DNA of 64,000 nt from Mycolicibacterium sp. P9-22 (GCF_008329585.1 NZ_NPKP01000003.1:1-64000), one strand, 5' to 3'. Positions 47,004-56,877 are shown, counted from the first letter of the stretch. Program-made: numbers and translations. Notes: generated by a model from the letters alone, not told the origin.

Positions 47004-48779
47004 ATGTCCTATGACGTCATCATCCGCAACGGCCTGTGGTTCGACGGCACCGGACGCCCGCCGCTGACCCGCTCGCTGGGGATCCGGGACGGCATGGTGA
47101 CCGAGGTGTCCGCAGCCCCGCTGGACGAGACCGGCTGCCCCGAGGTCATCGACGCGACCGGCAAATGGGTGATCCCCGGCTTCATCGACGTGCACACCCA
47201 CTACGACGCCGAGGTGCTGCTCGATCCGGGGCTGCGGGAATCGGTGCGCCACGGTGTGACCACCGTGCTGCTGGGCATGTGCTCGCTGTCCACCGTGTAC
47301 GCCGACACCGAGGACGCCGCCGACCTGTTCAGCCGGGTGGAGGCCGTGCCCCGCCAGTTCGTCCTCGGTGCGCTGGCCGAGCACAAGACCTGGACCAACC
47401 CCGCCGAGTACGTGGCCGCCATCGACGCGTTGCCACTGGGCCCCAACATCGCCTCACTGCTGGGGCATTCCGATCTGCGTGCCTCGGTGCTGGGGCTGGA
47501 CCGCGCCACCACCCGCGATGTGACGCCGACCGATGCCGAGTTGGAGACGATGGCGCAGCGCCTCGACGCGGCACTGGACGCCGGGATGCTCGGCATGTCC
47601 GGGATGGACGCCGCCATCGACAAGCTCGACGGTGACCGATTCCGTTCCCGGGCGTTGCCGTCCACCTTCGCCACCTGGCGGGAACGGCGGCGGCTGATCA
47701 AGGTGCTGCGCCGGCGCGGCCGCATCCTGCAGAGCGCCCCGAATGTCGCCAAGGCACAGGAGGCACTGAATTTCTTCCTGGAGAGCAGCGGGATGTTCGG
47801 CCGCCGGCCCGGCGTGAAGATGAGCCTGCTGGTCTCCGCCGATGCCAAGTCCTCGCCCGGCGCAGTGCACGTGCTGGGCCGCGGCACCAGGCTGCTGAAC
47901 CGGATCCTGGACGCGAAGGTACGGTTCCAGCATCTTCCGGTGCCGTTCGAATTGTATTCCGACGGAATCGATCTGCCGGTCTTCGAGGAGTTCGGCGCGG
48001 GCACCGCGGCGCTGCACCTGCGCGATCAGCTGGAGCGCAACAAGCTGCTCGCCGACCCCGAATACCGGCACCGGTTCCGCAAGTCGTTCGACCGCCGCAA
48101 GCTCGGACCCACGTTGTGGCACCGCGACTTCCACGACGCCAAGATCGTCGGGTGCCCCGACACATCGCTGATCGGCAAGAGCTTCGGCCAGATCGCCGAT
48201 GAGCGCGGAATCCACCCGCTGGACGCCTTCCTGGACGTGCTCGTGGAGAACGGCGAACGCAACGTGCGGTGGACGACGATCGTGGCCAACCACCGTCCGG
48301 AACAGCTCGACAAACTCGCCAACGAGCCGTCGGTGCACATGGGTTTCTCGGATGCCGGTGCGCACCTTCGCAACATGGCGTTCTACAACTACGCGCTGCG
48401 CCTGCTCAAGCGGGTACGCGATGCCGATCAGGCGGGCAGGCCGTTCCTCACCCCGCAGCGCGCCGTGCACCGGCTGACCGCCGAGGTGGCCGACTGGTTC
48501 GGGCTGGACGCAGGCACCCTGCGCTGCGGTGACCGGGCCGACTTCGTGGTGATCGACCCGGCCGCGCTGGATGATTCGGTCAACGCCTACCACGAGGCGA
48601 CGGTGCCCTTCTACGGTGACCTGAGCCGCATGGTGAATCGCAACGACGAGACCATCATCGCCACCGGCGTCAACGGCCAGGTTGTCTTCACCCGGGGTGA
48701 GTTCCGCGAGGGCTACGGCACCACGGTGCGCTCCGGGCGCTACCTGCGGGCCGGTGCTTCGGAACCAGCCACCGTCTGA
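47004..48779 (+). CDS. Amidohydrolase (N-acyl-D-amino-acid deacylase type)
   Basis: This 591-residue metal-dependent hydrolase resembles D-aminoacylase/DAN proteins. The metal motif is GFIDVHTHYDAEVLLDP, with further His residues in LLGHSDLRA and an active Asp in MGFSDAGAHLRN. N- and C-terminal beta segments form the small composite domain. The substrate is uncertain: N-acyl amino acids, hydantoins or lactams occur in the family. It is controlled by the palindrome upstream and is followed one base later by the tetR gene. Confidence 0.85.
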   Translation: MSYDVIIRNGLWFDGTGRPPLTRSLGIRDGMVTEVSAAPLDETGCPEVIDATGKWVIPGFIDVHTHYDAEVLLDPGLRESVRHGVTTVLLGMCSLSTVYADTEDAADLFSRVEAVPRQFVLGALAEHKTWTNPAEYVAAIDALPLGPNIASLLGHSDLRASVLGLDRATTRDVTPTDAELETMAQRLDAALDAGMLGMSGMDAAIDKLDGDRFRSRALPSTFATWRERRRLIKVLRRRGRILQSAPNVAKAQEALNFFLESSGMFGRRPGVKMSLLVSADAKSSPGAVHVLGRGTRLLNRILDAKVRFQHLPVPFELYSDGIDLPVFEEFGAGTAALHLRDQLERNKLLADPEYRHRFRKSFDRRKLGPTLWHRDFHDAKIVGCPDTSLIGKSFGQIADERGIHPLDAFLDVLVENGERNVRWTTIVANHRPEQLDKLANEPSVHMGFSDAGAHLRNMAFYNYALRLLKRVRDADQAGRPFLTPQRAVHRLTAEVADWFGLDAGTLRCGDRADFVVIDPAALDDSVNAYHEATVPFYGDLSRMVNRNDETIIATGVNGQVVFTRGEFREGYGTTVRSGRYLRAGASEPATV

Positions 48780-48780
48780 G

Positions 48781-49365
48781 ATGGCCCGTACCCAGCAGCA
48801 GCGCCGCGAGGACACCATCGCGCGGCTCCTCGACGCCAGCATCGAGACCATCGTCGAGATGGGTTACGCGCGGGCGTCGTCGGCGGTCATCGCCAAACGC
48901 GCCGGCCTGTCGGTCGGTGCGCTGTTCCGGCATTACCCGACGATGGGTGATTTCATGGCGGCCACCGGTCATGAGGTGCTGCGCCGTCAGCTGGAGCGGT
49001 TCAGCAAGCAGGTCGCCCAGATTCCGCCGGGCGAACCCGCGCTTCCCGCAGTGCTTTCGGTGCTGCGCGATATCACGGCCAGTGACACCAATGCTGTGCT
49101 CTACGAGCTGATGGTCGCCGCCCGCACGGACGCTAAGCTGCGTGCCGCGCTGCATGACGTGCTCATCGAGTACAGCGCGAAGATCTTCGAGACCGCCGGC
49201 GCCGTCACACCGACAGACCGGCTGTCCGAGGAAACCCGGGCCGTGGTGACGGCGATCTTGACGAACACCTTCGACGGCGCGGCGATCCTGCGGCCGGTGT
49301 TGCCGGACGCGGATTTCGAGGCCCGCAAACTCGCGGTACTCGCCGATATGCTCGGCCGCTACTGA
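48781..49365 (+). CDS. TetR-family repressor
   Basis: This 194-residue protein has the TetR HTH ASSAVIAKRAGLSVGALFRHY and a helical ligand domain. The ATG lies one base after the amidohydrolase stop, so both are one transcript. It most likely represses that operon through the palindrome at 46966. The inducer is presumably the amidohydrolase substrate or product. Its 3' end overlaps the convergent DUF2304 gene by seven bases. Confidence 0.88.
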   Translation: MARTQQQRREDTIARLLDASIETIVEMGYARASSAVIAKRAGLSVGALFRHYPTMGDFMAATGHEVLRRQLERFSKQVAQIPPGEPALPAVLSVLRDITASDTNAVLYELMVAARTDAKLRAALHDVLIEYSAKIFETAGAVTPTDRLSEETRAVVTAILTNTFDGAAILRPVLPDADFEARKLAVLADMLGRY

Positions 49366-49703
49366 GACTGCTCGGGTGCGCGCGCACCCTCGAGTGCCAC
49401 CGCCCTGGCCAGCTGGGCATAGCGCAGCTCGAGATCCTTGAACCGCAGATAGGTGCTCAGGGTGGTGAACAGGAACGCGATGACCAGCGCGTACTCCAGT
49501 AGGTCCGCGCCGCGGTCCACCCCGAGCTTGTTCGCCAGCACGGTGGTGTCGTCGGGGCGCAGGATCGCATAGACCGCCGCCACCGCGAAGAGCAGATAGC
49601 CCACCTTCACCCAGGCCTTGGCCCGGGCGCTGCGGCGCGAGCGCAGCAGGTATATGAGCAGCGTGATGACCGACGCGATCAGCAGCAGCTGGATCCAGTT
49701 CAT
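49359..49703 (-). CDS. DUF2304 membrane protein, PpgS partner (Rv3632-like)
   Basis: This 114-residue protein has three membrane helices (WIQLLLIASVITLLIYLL, AWVKVGYLLFAVAAVYAIL, LEYALVIAFLFTTLSTYL) and a short helical tail. It is DUF2304, corresponding to Rv3632, reported to support the activity of the polyprenyl-phospho-GalNAc synthase Rv3631. The ATG at 49703 overlaps the glycosyltransferase stop as ATGA, so the two are coupled. It ends the five-gene minus-strand operon. Confidence 0.87.
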   Translation of the reverse strand: MNWIQLLLIASVITLLIYLLRSRRSARAKAWVKVGYLLFAVAAVYAILRPDDTTVLANKLGVDRGADLLEYALVIAFLFTTLSTYLRFKDLELRYAQLARAVALEGARAPEQSQ

Positions 49704-50404
49704 CGCGGCATCCTCCCTCGCAGCAGGCCGTCGAAGACGATGTTGACGCCGTTGATCAGTGGTTGGCCCTTGGACTTCGAATAGTCGGTGTACAGGATCT
49801 CCACAGGCTGTTCGGCCACCCGCCAACGCTTTTCGGTTGCGAGCGTGATGATCTCCGATGCATGACTCATCCCGTTCATGGTGATGTCCAGTTCATCGGC
49901 GACCTTGCGGTTGAACACCCGCAGACCGTTGTGCGCGTCGGTCAGGCCCAGCGCCCGGCTCTGCGGGCTCAGCCACGCCGCGGCGCGCAGCACGAACCGC
50001 TTGAGGGGCGGGGTGTGGCTGACGGCACCGCCGCCGAACCGGGTACCGATGATGAGATCGACGTCCTCGCCTGCCAGCCGATCCACCATGGCGACGACGT
50101 CCTTGACGCGGTGCTGCCCGTCGGCGTCGAACGTCACGAAGACGGCCGCACCCGGCCGGCTGCGGGCGTACTCGACACCGGTCTGAATCGCCGCTCCCTG
50201 ACCGAGATTCACCGGATGGCGCACCAGGTGTGCGCCTGCTTTGAGGGCGGTGCCGGCGGTGTCGTCGGTGCTGCCGTCGTCGACGCACACCACATTGCCG
50301 AAGACCGCGCGAATATCGGCGAGCACGTCGGTGATGACGCTCGCTTCGTTGAAGGCGGGGACGATGACCCAGACGTCCGGGTACGGCGTGTCGATGCGGA
50401 CCAA
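49700..50404 (-). CDS. ppgS: Polyprenyl-phospho-N-acetylgalactosaminyl synthase (GT2)
   Basis: This 234-residue family 2 glycosyltransferase has VIVPAFNEAS, the VCVDDGSTDDT nucleotide region, TFDADGQH (DxD-type metal site) and a DAHNGLRVFNR acceptor region. It matches Rv3631 (PpgS), which makes polyprenyl-phospho-GalNAc, donor of the galactosamine on arabinogalactan. The start is a TTG at 50404 directly after the flippase-like gene's stop, with no binding site of its own, so it relies on coupling. Confidence 0.85.
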   Translation of the reverse strand: MVRIDTPYPDVWVIVPAFNEASVITDVLADIRAVFGNVVCVDDGSTDDTAGTALKAGAHLVRHPVNLGQGAAIQTGVEYARSRPGAAVFVTFDADGQHRVKDVVAMVDRLAGEDVDLIIGTRFGGGAVSHTPPLKRFVLRAAAWLSPQSRALGLTDAHNGLRVFNRKVADELDITMNGMSHASEIITLATEKRWRVAEQPVEILYTDYSKSKGQPLINGVNIVFDGLLRGRMPR

Positions 50405-50405
50405 A

Positions 50406-51659
50406 CTACACGCGATCGGTGGTGGCCAGCGCGAACAGGTGCACGGCGATTCCCACCACCGGCCCGCACAGCAGCGCGATGACGGTCCGGGTCTCCAGGC
50501 CCAGCGGAAGGAGCAGCAGCGTCACCGCGGCCAGGGTGGCGCCGACCCACCCTGCTGCATACGCGCGGTGCAGGGCCGCCGCCACGGCGGCGGCTCCGGT
50601 CAGGGTGAGTAGCGCAATGGCCACCGCGCCCGCGGTGAACCAGGCCAGCAGCCCGCCCGCAGCCTGATAGTCGGGGCCGAAGGCGCTGCGCAGCAGCCAC
50701 GGTCCGGCGCACCAGGCGGCGAACACGCCGAGGCCGCCGATCGCGGTCACCGCGGCGGCCGGAACCACCAGTGCGCGCAGGCGTCGGTGGCTCTGGTCCA
50801 CGAAATGCGCGATCAGGTTGCCCTGCATGGCGGTCAGCGGCACCAGCAGCGGTGCCCGGGTGAGTGTCACCGCCAGGATCACCACACCGCCGGCCGCACC
50901 CAGTTCGGGAGTGGTGGCCTTGAGCAGCACCGGGAAACCCATGATGAGAACGGCGCTGGCGCCGGCCGCGGCCACCGAGTGGAAGGCCCCGGTCAGGAAG
51001 GTGCGCGCACTGCCCGCCGCCGTCAGCCGGGCCGCCTCGCGGGTGGCCGGCGACAGCACCAGCAGGATCAGCCAGGCCACCGAGCCGGCCACGGTGGCCC
51101 ACAGGAATCCGGCCAATCCCCACCCCAGCACGAAGGCAGCGGCGGCGACCGCCACCCGGATGGCGGCATCGGTCACCATCAGCGACCCGTACTGCGTCCA
51201 CCGGTCCACCCCGGCGAGCATGCCGAGCAGCGTTGCGTGCAGACAGAATCCGGCCAGCCCGATGCTCAGCAGGACCACGCTCAGCAGCCGGTCCGCGGTG
51301 AACACGTGCGCCGACCACAGCGGCGCGGTGACCGCGATGACCAGTGCGGCGCCGATACCGACGACGGCGGCGATCCGCATCGGCCGGGTGGATGCGGGCG
51401 GCGGAAGGTGCTGACCGCGCATCGCGCGGACCTCGCGGGTGGATTCCTGCAGCAGGCCGTTGGCGGCACCGCTGACCAGACCGAACGCTCCCCAGAAGAC
51501 CCCGAACAGGGAGAACCCGGCCGGTTCCAGATCGCGGGCGGCCAGATAGAGCACGGCGTACCCGCACAGCGCGGACAGCGCGGTGGCCAGGCCGACGCGG
51601 GCGACGCTGCCTCGCGTCACCGGACCCCGGGCCGGCACTGCCGCGCTGGCGTCGGTCAC
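50406..51659 (-). CDS. Polysaccharide flippase-like membrane protein (Rv3630-like)
   Basis: This 417-residue protein has about 12 hydrophobic helices and resembles the MATE/polysaccharide-transporter (MOP) fold, corresponding to Rv3630. Next to ppgS it is a natural candidate to flip polyprenyl-phospho-GalNAc across the membrane. The GTG at 51659 overlaps the peptidase stop as GTGA. Flippase function is inferred from fold and context. Confidence 0.82.
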   Translation of the reverse strand: MTDASAAVPARGPVTRGSVARVGLATALSALCGYAVLYLAARDLEPAGFSLFGVFWGAFGLVSGAANGLLQESTREVRAMRGQHLPPPASTRPMRIAAVVGIGAALVIAVTAPLWSAHVFTADRLLSVVLLSIGLAGFCLHATLLGMLAGVDRWTQYGSLMVTDAAIRVAVAAAAFVLGWGLAGFLWATVAGSVAWLILLVLSPATREAARLTAAGSARTFLTGAFHSVAAAGASAVLIMGFPVLLKATTPELGAAGGVVILAVTLTRAPLLVPLTAMQGNLIAHFVDQSHRRLRALVVPAAAVTAIGGLGVFAAWCAGPWLLRSAFGPDYQAAGGLLAWFTAGAVAIALLTLTGAAAVAAALHRAYAAGWVGATLAAVTLLLLPLGLETRTVIALLCGPVVGIAVHLFALATTDRV

Positions 51660-52996
51660 AGGTCCGGCACGTCCTTGGAGTACAGCCAGCGATCCCACAG
51701 TGGACGCAACGACACGTCGGCGTGGTTGGCCGCGAGTCCGGTGAAGTCATCGGTGACGGCCGTGCTGTGCCGGTAGCGCGTGGTCCAATCACGAAGCAAC
51801 GCAAAGAAATCGCCATCGCCGATCACGCCGCGCAGCGCGTGCAGGGTGAGCGCACCACGCTTGTACACCCGGTCGTCGAACATATCGGCCGGGCCCGGGT
51901 CGGTCAGTAGCAGATTCTGCGGCGAGTCCTTCAGTCTGCGGTGATACGACCGTGCGCGCTCGTCGGCGCTGGGGCCGCCGGACTCCTCGGACCACAGCCA
52001 CTCCGCGTAGCAGGCGAATCCCTCGTGCAGCCAGATATCGCGCCAGCGCCGCACCGTCACCGAGTTGCCGAACCACTGGTGGGCGAGTTCGTGGGCGATC
52101 AGCCGCTCCGCGGTGCGCCTGCCGTCGCAGTGATTGGCTCCGAAGATCGAAAGTCCCTGCGCCTCAAGAGGGATTTCCAGGTCGTCGTCGGTGACGACAA
52201 CGGTGTAGCCGGTGTCGAGTGGATAGGGGCCGAACTGCCGGGTGAACAGCTTCATCATCTGGGGCTGCCGCCCGAAATCGTGGTCGAAGTTGCGCCGCAA
52301 CCGATCCGGCAGCACCGCGTGCATCGGGACCGGGCTCTTCTGCAGCCGGTGGCGGCTGTACTCACCGATCTGCAGCGTGATCAGGTAGGTCGAGGTCGGC
52401 TCGGCCTGCTCGTAGACCCAGGTGGTGTGGCTGGCCCGCACCTGCCTGGACAGCAGTTCACCATTGGCCAGTGCGTAATACGGGCTGTCGGTGCTGATCC
52501 GGATGTGGAAGCTGGCCTTGGCGGCCGGGTGATCGTCGCACGGGAACCACGATGCGGCGCCGTTGGGCTGTCCGGCCACCAGGGCGCCATTGGACAATTC
52601 CTCGAAACCGACCTCGCCCCACAGGGTTCGCAGCGGCCTGGGCGTTCCGCCGTAGCGGACCGCGACCGTCATCGCCGCGCCGGCCGGCAGCGTGGAGCCG
52701 AGCGTCACGTGCAGCTTGCCGGCCGAACATCGGAACTGGCCGGGCCGGCGGCCGTTGACCGTCACCTTCGACACGGACAGCGCGTCGGACAGGTCCAGGG
52801 TGAAGGTGCGCAGCGCGGCCAGCGTCACCGCGGTGATCGTCACCGTCCCGGCGAGTCGGTTGATCGCCACCTTGTATTCGAGATCCAGTTCGTAGCGCGA
52901 CACCCGGTAACCGAAGTTGCCGTTGCGGGGCAGGTACGGGTCGATCACCGGGGGCTGGTGTGCTGCCTTGCGCGCGGCTTTCTTGGCGGGTCTCAC
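51656..52996 (-). CDS. M1-family zinc metallopeptidase
   Basis: This 446-residue M1 aminopeptidase-like protein has the zinc site HELAHQ (H302, E303, H306) and E325 in WLHEGFA, with the correct 18-residue spacing. PLEAQG takes the place of GAMEN. It lacks the long C-terminal helical domain of PepN and begins with a basic stretch (RPAKKAARKAA), with no clear signal peptide. I chose the GTG at 52996, which overlaps the stop of the NRPS-like gene as GTGA. It may trim or recycle the peptide made by that enzyme, which is inference. Confidence 0.88.
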   Translation of the reverse strand: MRPAKKAARKAAHQPPVIDPYLPRNGNFGYRVSRYELDLEYKVAINRLAGTVTITAVTLAALRTFTLDLSDALSVSKVTVNGRRPGQFRCSAGKLHVTLGSTLPAGAAMTVAVRYGGTPRPLRTLWGEVGFEELSNGALVAGQPNGAASWFPCDDHPAAKASFHIRISTDSPYYALANGELLSRQVRASHTTWVYEQAEPTSTYLITLQIGEYSRHRLQKSPVPMHAVLPDRLRRNFDHDFGRQPQMMKLFTRQFGPYPLDTGYTVVVTDDDLEIPLEAQGLSIFGANHCDGRRTAERLIAHELAHQWFGNSVTVRRWRDIWLHEGFACYAEWLWSEESGGPSADERARSYHRRLKDSPQNLLLTDPGPADMFDDRVYKRGALTLHALRGVIGDGDFFALLRDWTTRYRHSTAVTDDFTGLAANHADVSLRPLWDRWLYSKDVPDL

Positions 52997-55900
52997 CGGT
53001 CGTGCTTCTTCGGCCGTTTGATCGTCCACGGCGCAATCGGGTTGCCCTGCCACCTGGTCCACGGCGGCACCTCGTCACCACGCATCACCAGCGAGGCCGG
53101 GCCGACGGTGGCCCCTTCGCCGATCCGCGATGCCGGCAGCGCCACGCAGTGCGGGCCGAGCGTCGCACCCTCGTCGAGGATCACGGTGTCCATCCGCATG
53201 ATGCGGTCGTGGAAGAGGTGGGTCTGTACCACGCAGCCGCGGTTGACGGTGCTGCCGCTGCCGAGGGTGATCAGATCGGCCTCGGGCAGCCAGTAGGTCT
53301 CGCACCAGACCCCGCGCCCGATCTTCGCGCCGAGCCCGCGCAGCCAGATGTTCATCACCGGGGTGCCGGTGGCGGCCCGGGCGAACCACGGCGCGGCCAC
53401 CGTCTCCACGAAGGTGTCCGAGACCTCGTTGCGCCATACGAACGATGACCACAGCGGGTGTTCTATGGCGTCGATACGGCCCACCACAAGCCATTTCGCC
53501 GCCACCGCGATGGCGCCGGCCACTGCGCCGGCGATCAGCAGCACCAGGCCGCCGGCCAGGGCGGTCCAGCCGTAGCCGATGGCATCGGCCAGCTGGTGCA
53601 GCGTTGCCAGCACCGAGACACCGATCGCGAAGGTCACGATGACCGGGATGATGCGGCAGGTCTCCACCACCGAGCGCATCACCCGCAGCTTCACCGACGG
53701 ATCGAAGGTGCGGATCGCGTCGGCGGCAGTGGGCTTGCGGCGCAACCGGATCGGCGGGCTGCCCAGCCACGACGAGCCGGCCTTGGCCTTGTGCGGCGCC
53801 GCCGACAGCACCGCCACCAGGCCGTCGTCGGGGACCCGTCGTCCCGGCTGGGTGATACCGGAGTTGCCCAGGAACGCGCGCTTGCCGATGGTGGCCTTCG
53901 CGACGTGGATCCAGCCGCCGCCGAGTTCGTAGGAGGCCACCATGGTGTCATCGGCCAGGAACGCGCCGTCCTGCACCTCGGTGAACTTCGGCGTCAGCAG
54001 TGCCGTCGAGATCTCGGTGCCCTTACCGATTTTCGCGCCGAGCAGGCGCAGCCACCACGGCGTCAGCAGGCTGGCGTAGATGGGGAACAGGTAGTTGCGC
54101 GCGGCGTCCATCAGCCGCTCGGTGGCCCACAGTTGCCAGCCGACCCGGCTGCGCACCGGGTGGTAGCCCTCGGTGAGGCCGAGCGACAGCAGTCGAACCC
54201 CGATCACGGTCAGCCCCGCATACACCAGCATCGCCACCAGCGCCGCGACCGGCGTCCACGCCAAGGCCGGGACGAGGGCGTCGGCCGGGGTGGCGCTGCC
54301 GCGGACGGCCCGGCCCAGCACCGCGAGCCCGGCGGCCAGCGCCGCCAGTGGCAGCGCACCCAGCAGCATCGACGTCACGCTGTAGAAGGCCACCCACACC
54401 GGGGCGCGGCCGGGCCGCTCCTGCGGCCAGGGGTGGCGCGCCTTACCTGATTTCGCCGCCGGGGAGCCCTTCCAGTATTGCCCGTTCTTCACCTTGCCGA
54501 CCACACCGGAACCCGCGGCGACATCGGCGTTCTTGCCGACCACCGCCCCCGGGAACAGGGTGGTGCGGGCGCCGATGGTGGAGTCGTTGCCGACGGTGAT
54601 CGGACCGACATGGAACACATCGCCGTCGATCCAGTGCCCGGTCAGGTCGACCTCGGGTTCGATGGAGCAGCGGTGGCCAAGGGTGAGCATGCCGGTGACC
54701 GGCGGCGCGGAGTGCAGGTCGACTCCCTTGCCGACCGTATTGCCAAGGGCGCGAGCGTAATACACCAACCAGGGGGCGCCGGCCTGATTCTCGGCACCGC
54801 TGGCCTCGGCCAGCCGCTCGGCGAACCAGACGCGCAGATGCTCGGAACCGCCGCGGCGGTAGCTGCCCGGTTGCAGTCCGGACAGCAGGGTGCGGGCGCC
54901 GAGGACGGCGATGCCCATCCGTCCCGGCGGGGTGATGAAGATGAGGAAACCGGTGATGATCCACCACCAGTTCAGCGTTGCCGCCCAGGGCACCAGTTCG
55001 GTGGCGGCCGCGATGTTGTTGAGGATCGCCAGCCAGATGACCCACTGCAGGCCGGTCAGCGTGGCCAGCGGCAATGACAGCGCCACCTGCATCAGCTGGG
55101 TGAGAACCGGGGTCGGCTTCACGTCGCGGCGCACCACCTCCGGCGGCGGGGCCAGCTCGTCGAGGTAGCCGGCCAGCGATCCGAGCCGGGGATGGTCGTA
55201 CAGATCGGCGACGGTCACCTGGGGATAGCGGCTTCGGACCGCGGTGACCAGTTGGGCGGCCGACAGCGAGCCGCCCCCGAGGGCGAAGAAATCGGCTTCC
55301 GGGCCGTCGACCGACGCGGCCAGCACATCGCGCCACAGACCGGCCAGCCAGCCCATGGTGCCGCCGAGATCAGGTTCCTCTTCCGCCGCGGCGCCAGGCG
55401 GCGGCCACGGCAGCGCATTGCGGTCGACCTTGCCGGAGGTCCGGGTCGGCAGTTCGTCGAGCAGGACCAGCCGCGGGACCAGCGCCGCGGGCAGCGCGTC
55501 GGACAGTGCCGTGCGGGCCGCGGCCAGGTCGAACGCCGGGTCGGCGCTGGCGATGTAGCCGACCAGCAGGGGAGTGCCGCTGGTGGTGCGGCGTACCGCG
55601 GCGGCCCCGCCGCTGACCCCGGGCAGGTTCACCAGCGCGGCGTCCACCTCGCCCAGTTCGATGCGGCGCCCGCCGACCTTGACCTGGTCGTCGGCGCGGC
55701 CCTGGAAGTACAGGCCGTCGGCCTCCAACCGCACCAGGTCCCCGCTGCGGTAGGCGCGCTCCCAGCCCAGCGACGGCATGGCGGCGTACTTCTCGGCGTC
55801 CTTCTCGGGGTCCAGGTAGCGGGCCAGGCCGACGCCACCGATGACGAGTTCGCCGGTCTGGCCAAGTCCGACCGGCAGACCGTCCTTGTCGACGACGACG

Positions 55901-56877
55901 AGGTCCCAGCCGGCGAGCGGCAACCCTATGCTCACCGCGGACTTTCCGTCCAGCGGTGCCGCGCACGCCACCACGGTAGCCTCGGTGGGACCGTAGGTGT
56001 TCCACACCTCGCGGCCGTCGACGGCGAGCCGTTCGGCCAGCTCGGGCGGGCACGCCTCACCACCGAAGATCAGCAGCCGGACCGCTTCCAGCGCCTCGGC
56101 GGGCCACAGGGCGGCCAGCGTCGGCACGGTGGAGACGACGGTGATATCGCGGGTCACCAGCCACGGGCCCAGGTCCATACCGCTGCGCACCAGCGAGCGC
56201 GGAGCCGGAACCAGGCAGGCGCCGTGGCGCCAGGCCAGCCACATCTCCTCGCAGGACGCGTCGAAGGCCACCGACAGCCCGGCGAGCACCCGGTCACCGG
56301 GGCCCAGCGGCGCGTCGCGCAGGAACATCTGGGCTTCGGCATCGACGAAGGCGGCGGCGTTGCGATGGGTGACAGCCACACCCTTGGGCGTGCCGGTGGA
56401 TCCGGAGGTGAAGATGATCCACGCGTCATCGCGGGTGAGCGGGGCCGCGGCCCGCCATCCGCGCGAGGATCCCGGGCCGCGCACCAGGCCCGCGTCGGTG
56501 ATGATCGCCACCACCTGTGCCTCACCGAAGACGAGCGCGGCGCGCTCCTCGGGATCGTCGGCGTCGACCGGGACATAGGCGGCGCCGGTGGCGAGCGTGG
56601 CCAGGATCGCGGTGTAGAGCGCATAGCTGCCCGAGGCCATCCGGATACCGACGCGGTCGCCGCGGCCGATGCCGCGCGCCGCAAGCCATTGCACGCTTTC
56701 CTCGATATCGCTGACCAGCTCGGAATAGGTCAGCTGAACGTCGCCGTCATCGATCGCGGGGGCATCCGGGTAACGGTTGGCGGTCTCGTAGAGGATGTCG
56801 ATCAGGGTCCGCGGGGGAGCTGCCGCCGGGGAAAGTAGGTATTGGGTAGGTATGGCCTGCCCGGGCTCCGCTGTCAC
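52993..56877 (-). CDS. Pls-type membrane nonribosomal peptide synthetase (poly-amino-acid synthetase-like)
   Basis: This 1294-residue protein has an adenylation domain (FTSGSTGTPKG at 156-166, YRSGDLVR, TSGKVDRNALP). A carrier domain follows with the phosphopantetheine serine in GGGSLSAAQ. The C-terminal half has about six membrane helices interleaved with left-handed beta-helix hexapeptide repeats (for example HVGPITVGNDSTIGARTTLF). This is the architecture of epsilon-poly-L-lysine synthetase and other Pls/PosA C-terminal proteins, which make short isopeptides without condensation or thioesterase domains. The residue used cannot be read by eye. It leads the five-gene operon. Confidence 0.88.
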   Translation of the reverse strand: MTAEPGQAIPTQYLLSPAAAPPRTLIDILYETANRYPDAPAIDDGDVQLTYSELVSDIEESVQWLAARGIGRGDRVGIRMASGSYALYTAILATLATGAAYVPVDADDPEERAALVFGEAQVVAIITDAGLVRGPGSSRGWRAAAPLTRDDAWIIFTSGSTGTPKGVAVTHRNAAAFVDAEAQMFLRDAPLGPGDRVLAGLSVAFDASCEEMWLAWRHGACLVPAPRSLVRSGMDLGPWLVTRDITVVSTVPTLAALWPAEALEAVRLLIFGGEACPPELAERLAVDGREVWNTYGPTEATVVACAAPLDGKSAVSIGLPLAGWDLVVVDKDGLPVGLGQTGELVIGGVGLARYLDPEKDAEKYAAMPSLGWERAYRSGDLVRLEADGLYFQGRADDQVKVGGRRIELGEVDAALVNLPGVSGGAAAVRRTTSGTPLLVGYIASADPAFDLAAARTALSDALPAALVPRLVLLDELPTRTSGKVDRNALPWPPPGAAAEEEPDLGGTMGWLAGLWRDVLAASVDGPEADFFALGGGSLSAAQLVTAVRSRYPQVTVADLYDHPRLGSLAGYLDELAPPPEVVRRDVKPTPVLTQLMQVALSLPLATLTGLQWVIWLAILNNIAAATELVPWAATLNWWWIITGFLIFITPPGRMGIAVLGARTLLSGLQPGSYRRGGSEHLRVWFAERLAEASGAENQAGAPWLVYYARALGNTVGKGVDLHSAPPVTGMLTLGHRCSIEPEVDLTGHWIDGDVFHVGPITVGNDSTIGARTTLFPGAVVGKNADVAAGSGVVGKVKNGQYWKGSPAAKSGKARHPWPQERPGRAPVWVAFYSVTSMLLGALPLAALAAGLAVLGRAVRGSATPADALVPALAWTPVAALVAMLVYAGLTVIGVRLLSLGLTEGYHPVRSRVGWQLWATERLMDAARNYLFPIYASLLTPWWLRLLGAKIGKGTEISTALLTPKFTEVQDGAFLADDTMVASYELGGGWIHVAKATIGKRAFLGNSGITQPGRRVPDDGLVAVLSAAPHKAKAGSSWLGSPPIRLRRKPTAADAIRTFDPSVKLRVMRSVVETCRIIPVIVTFAIGVSVLATLHQLADAIGYGWTALAGGLVLLIAGAVAGAIAVAAKWLVVGRIDAIEHPLWSSFVWRNEVSDTFVETVAAPWFARAATGTPVMNIWLRGLGAKIGRGVWCETYWLPEADLITLGSGSTVNRGCVVQTHLFHDRIMRMDTVILDEGATLGPHCVALPASRIGEGATVGPASLVMRGDEVPPWTRWQGNPIAPWTIKRPKKHDR

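Noticed and set aside
55192..56838. 548-residue plus-strand frame opposite the NRPS-like gene
   Set aside because: Antisense of the adenylation domain. No binding site and no recognisable motif.
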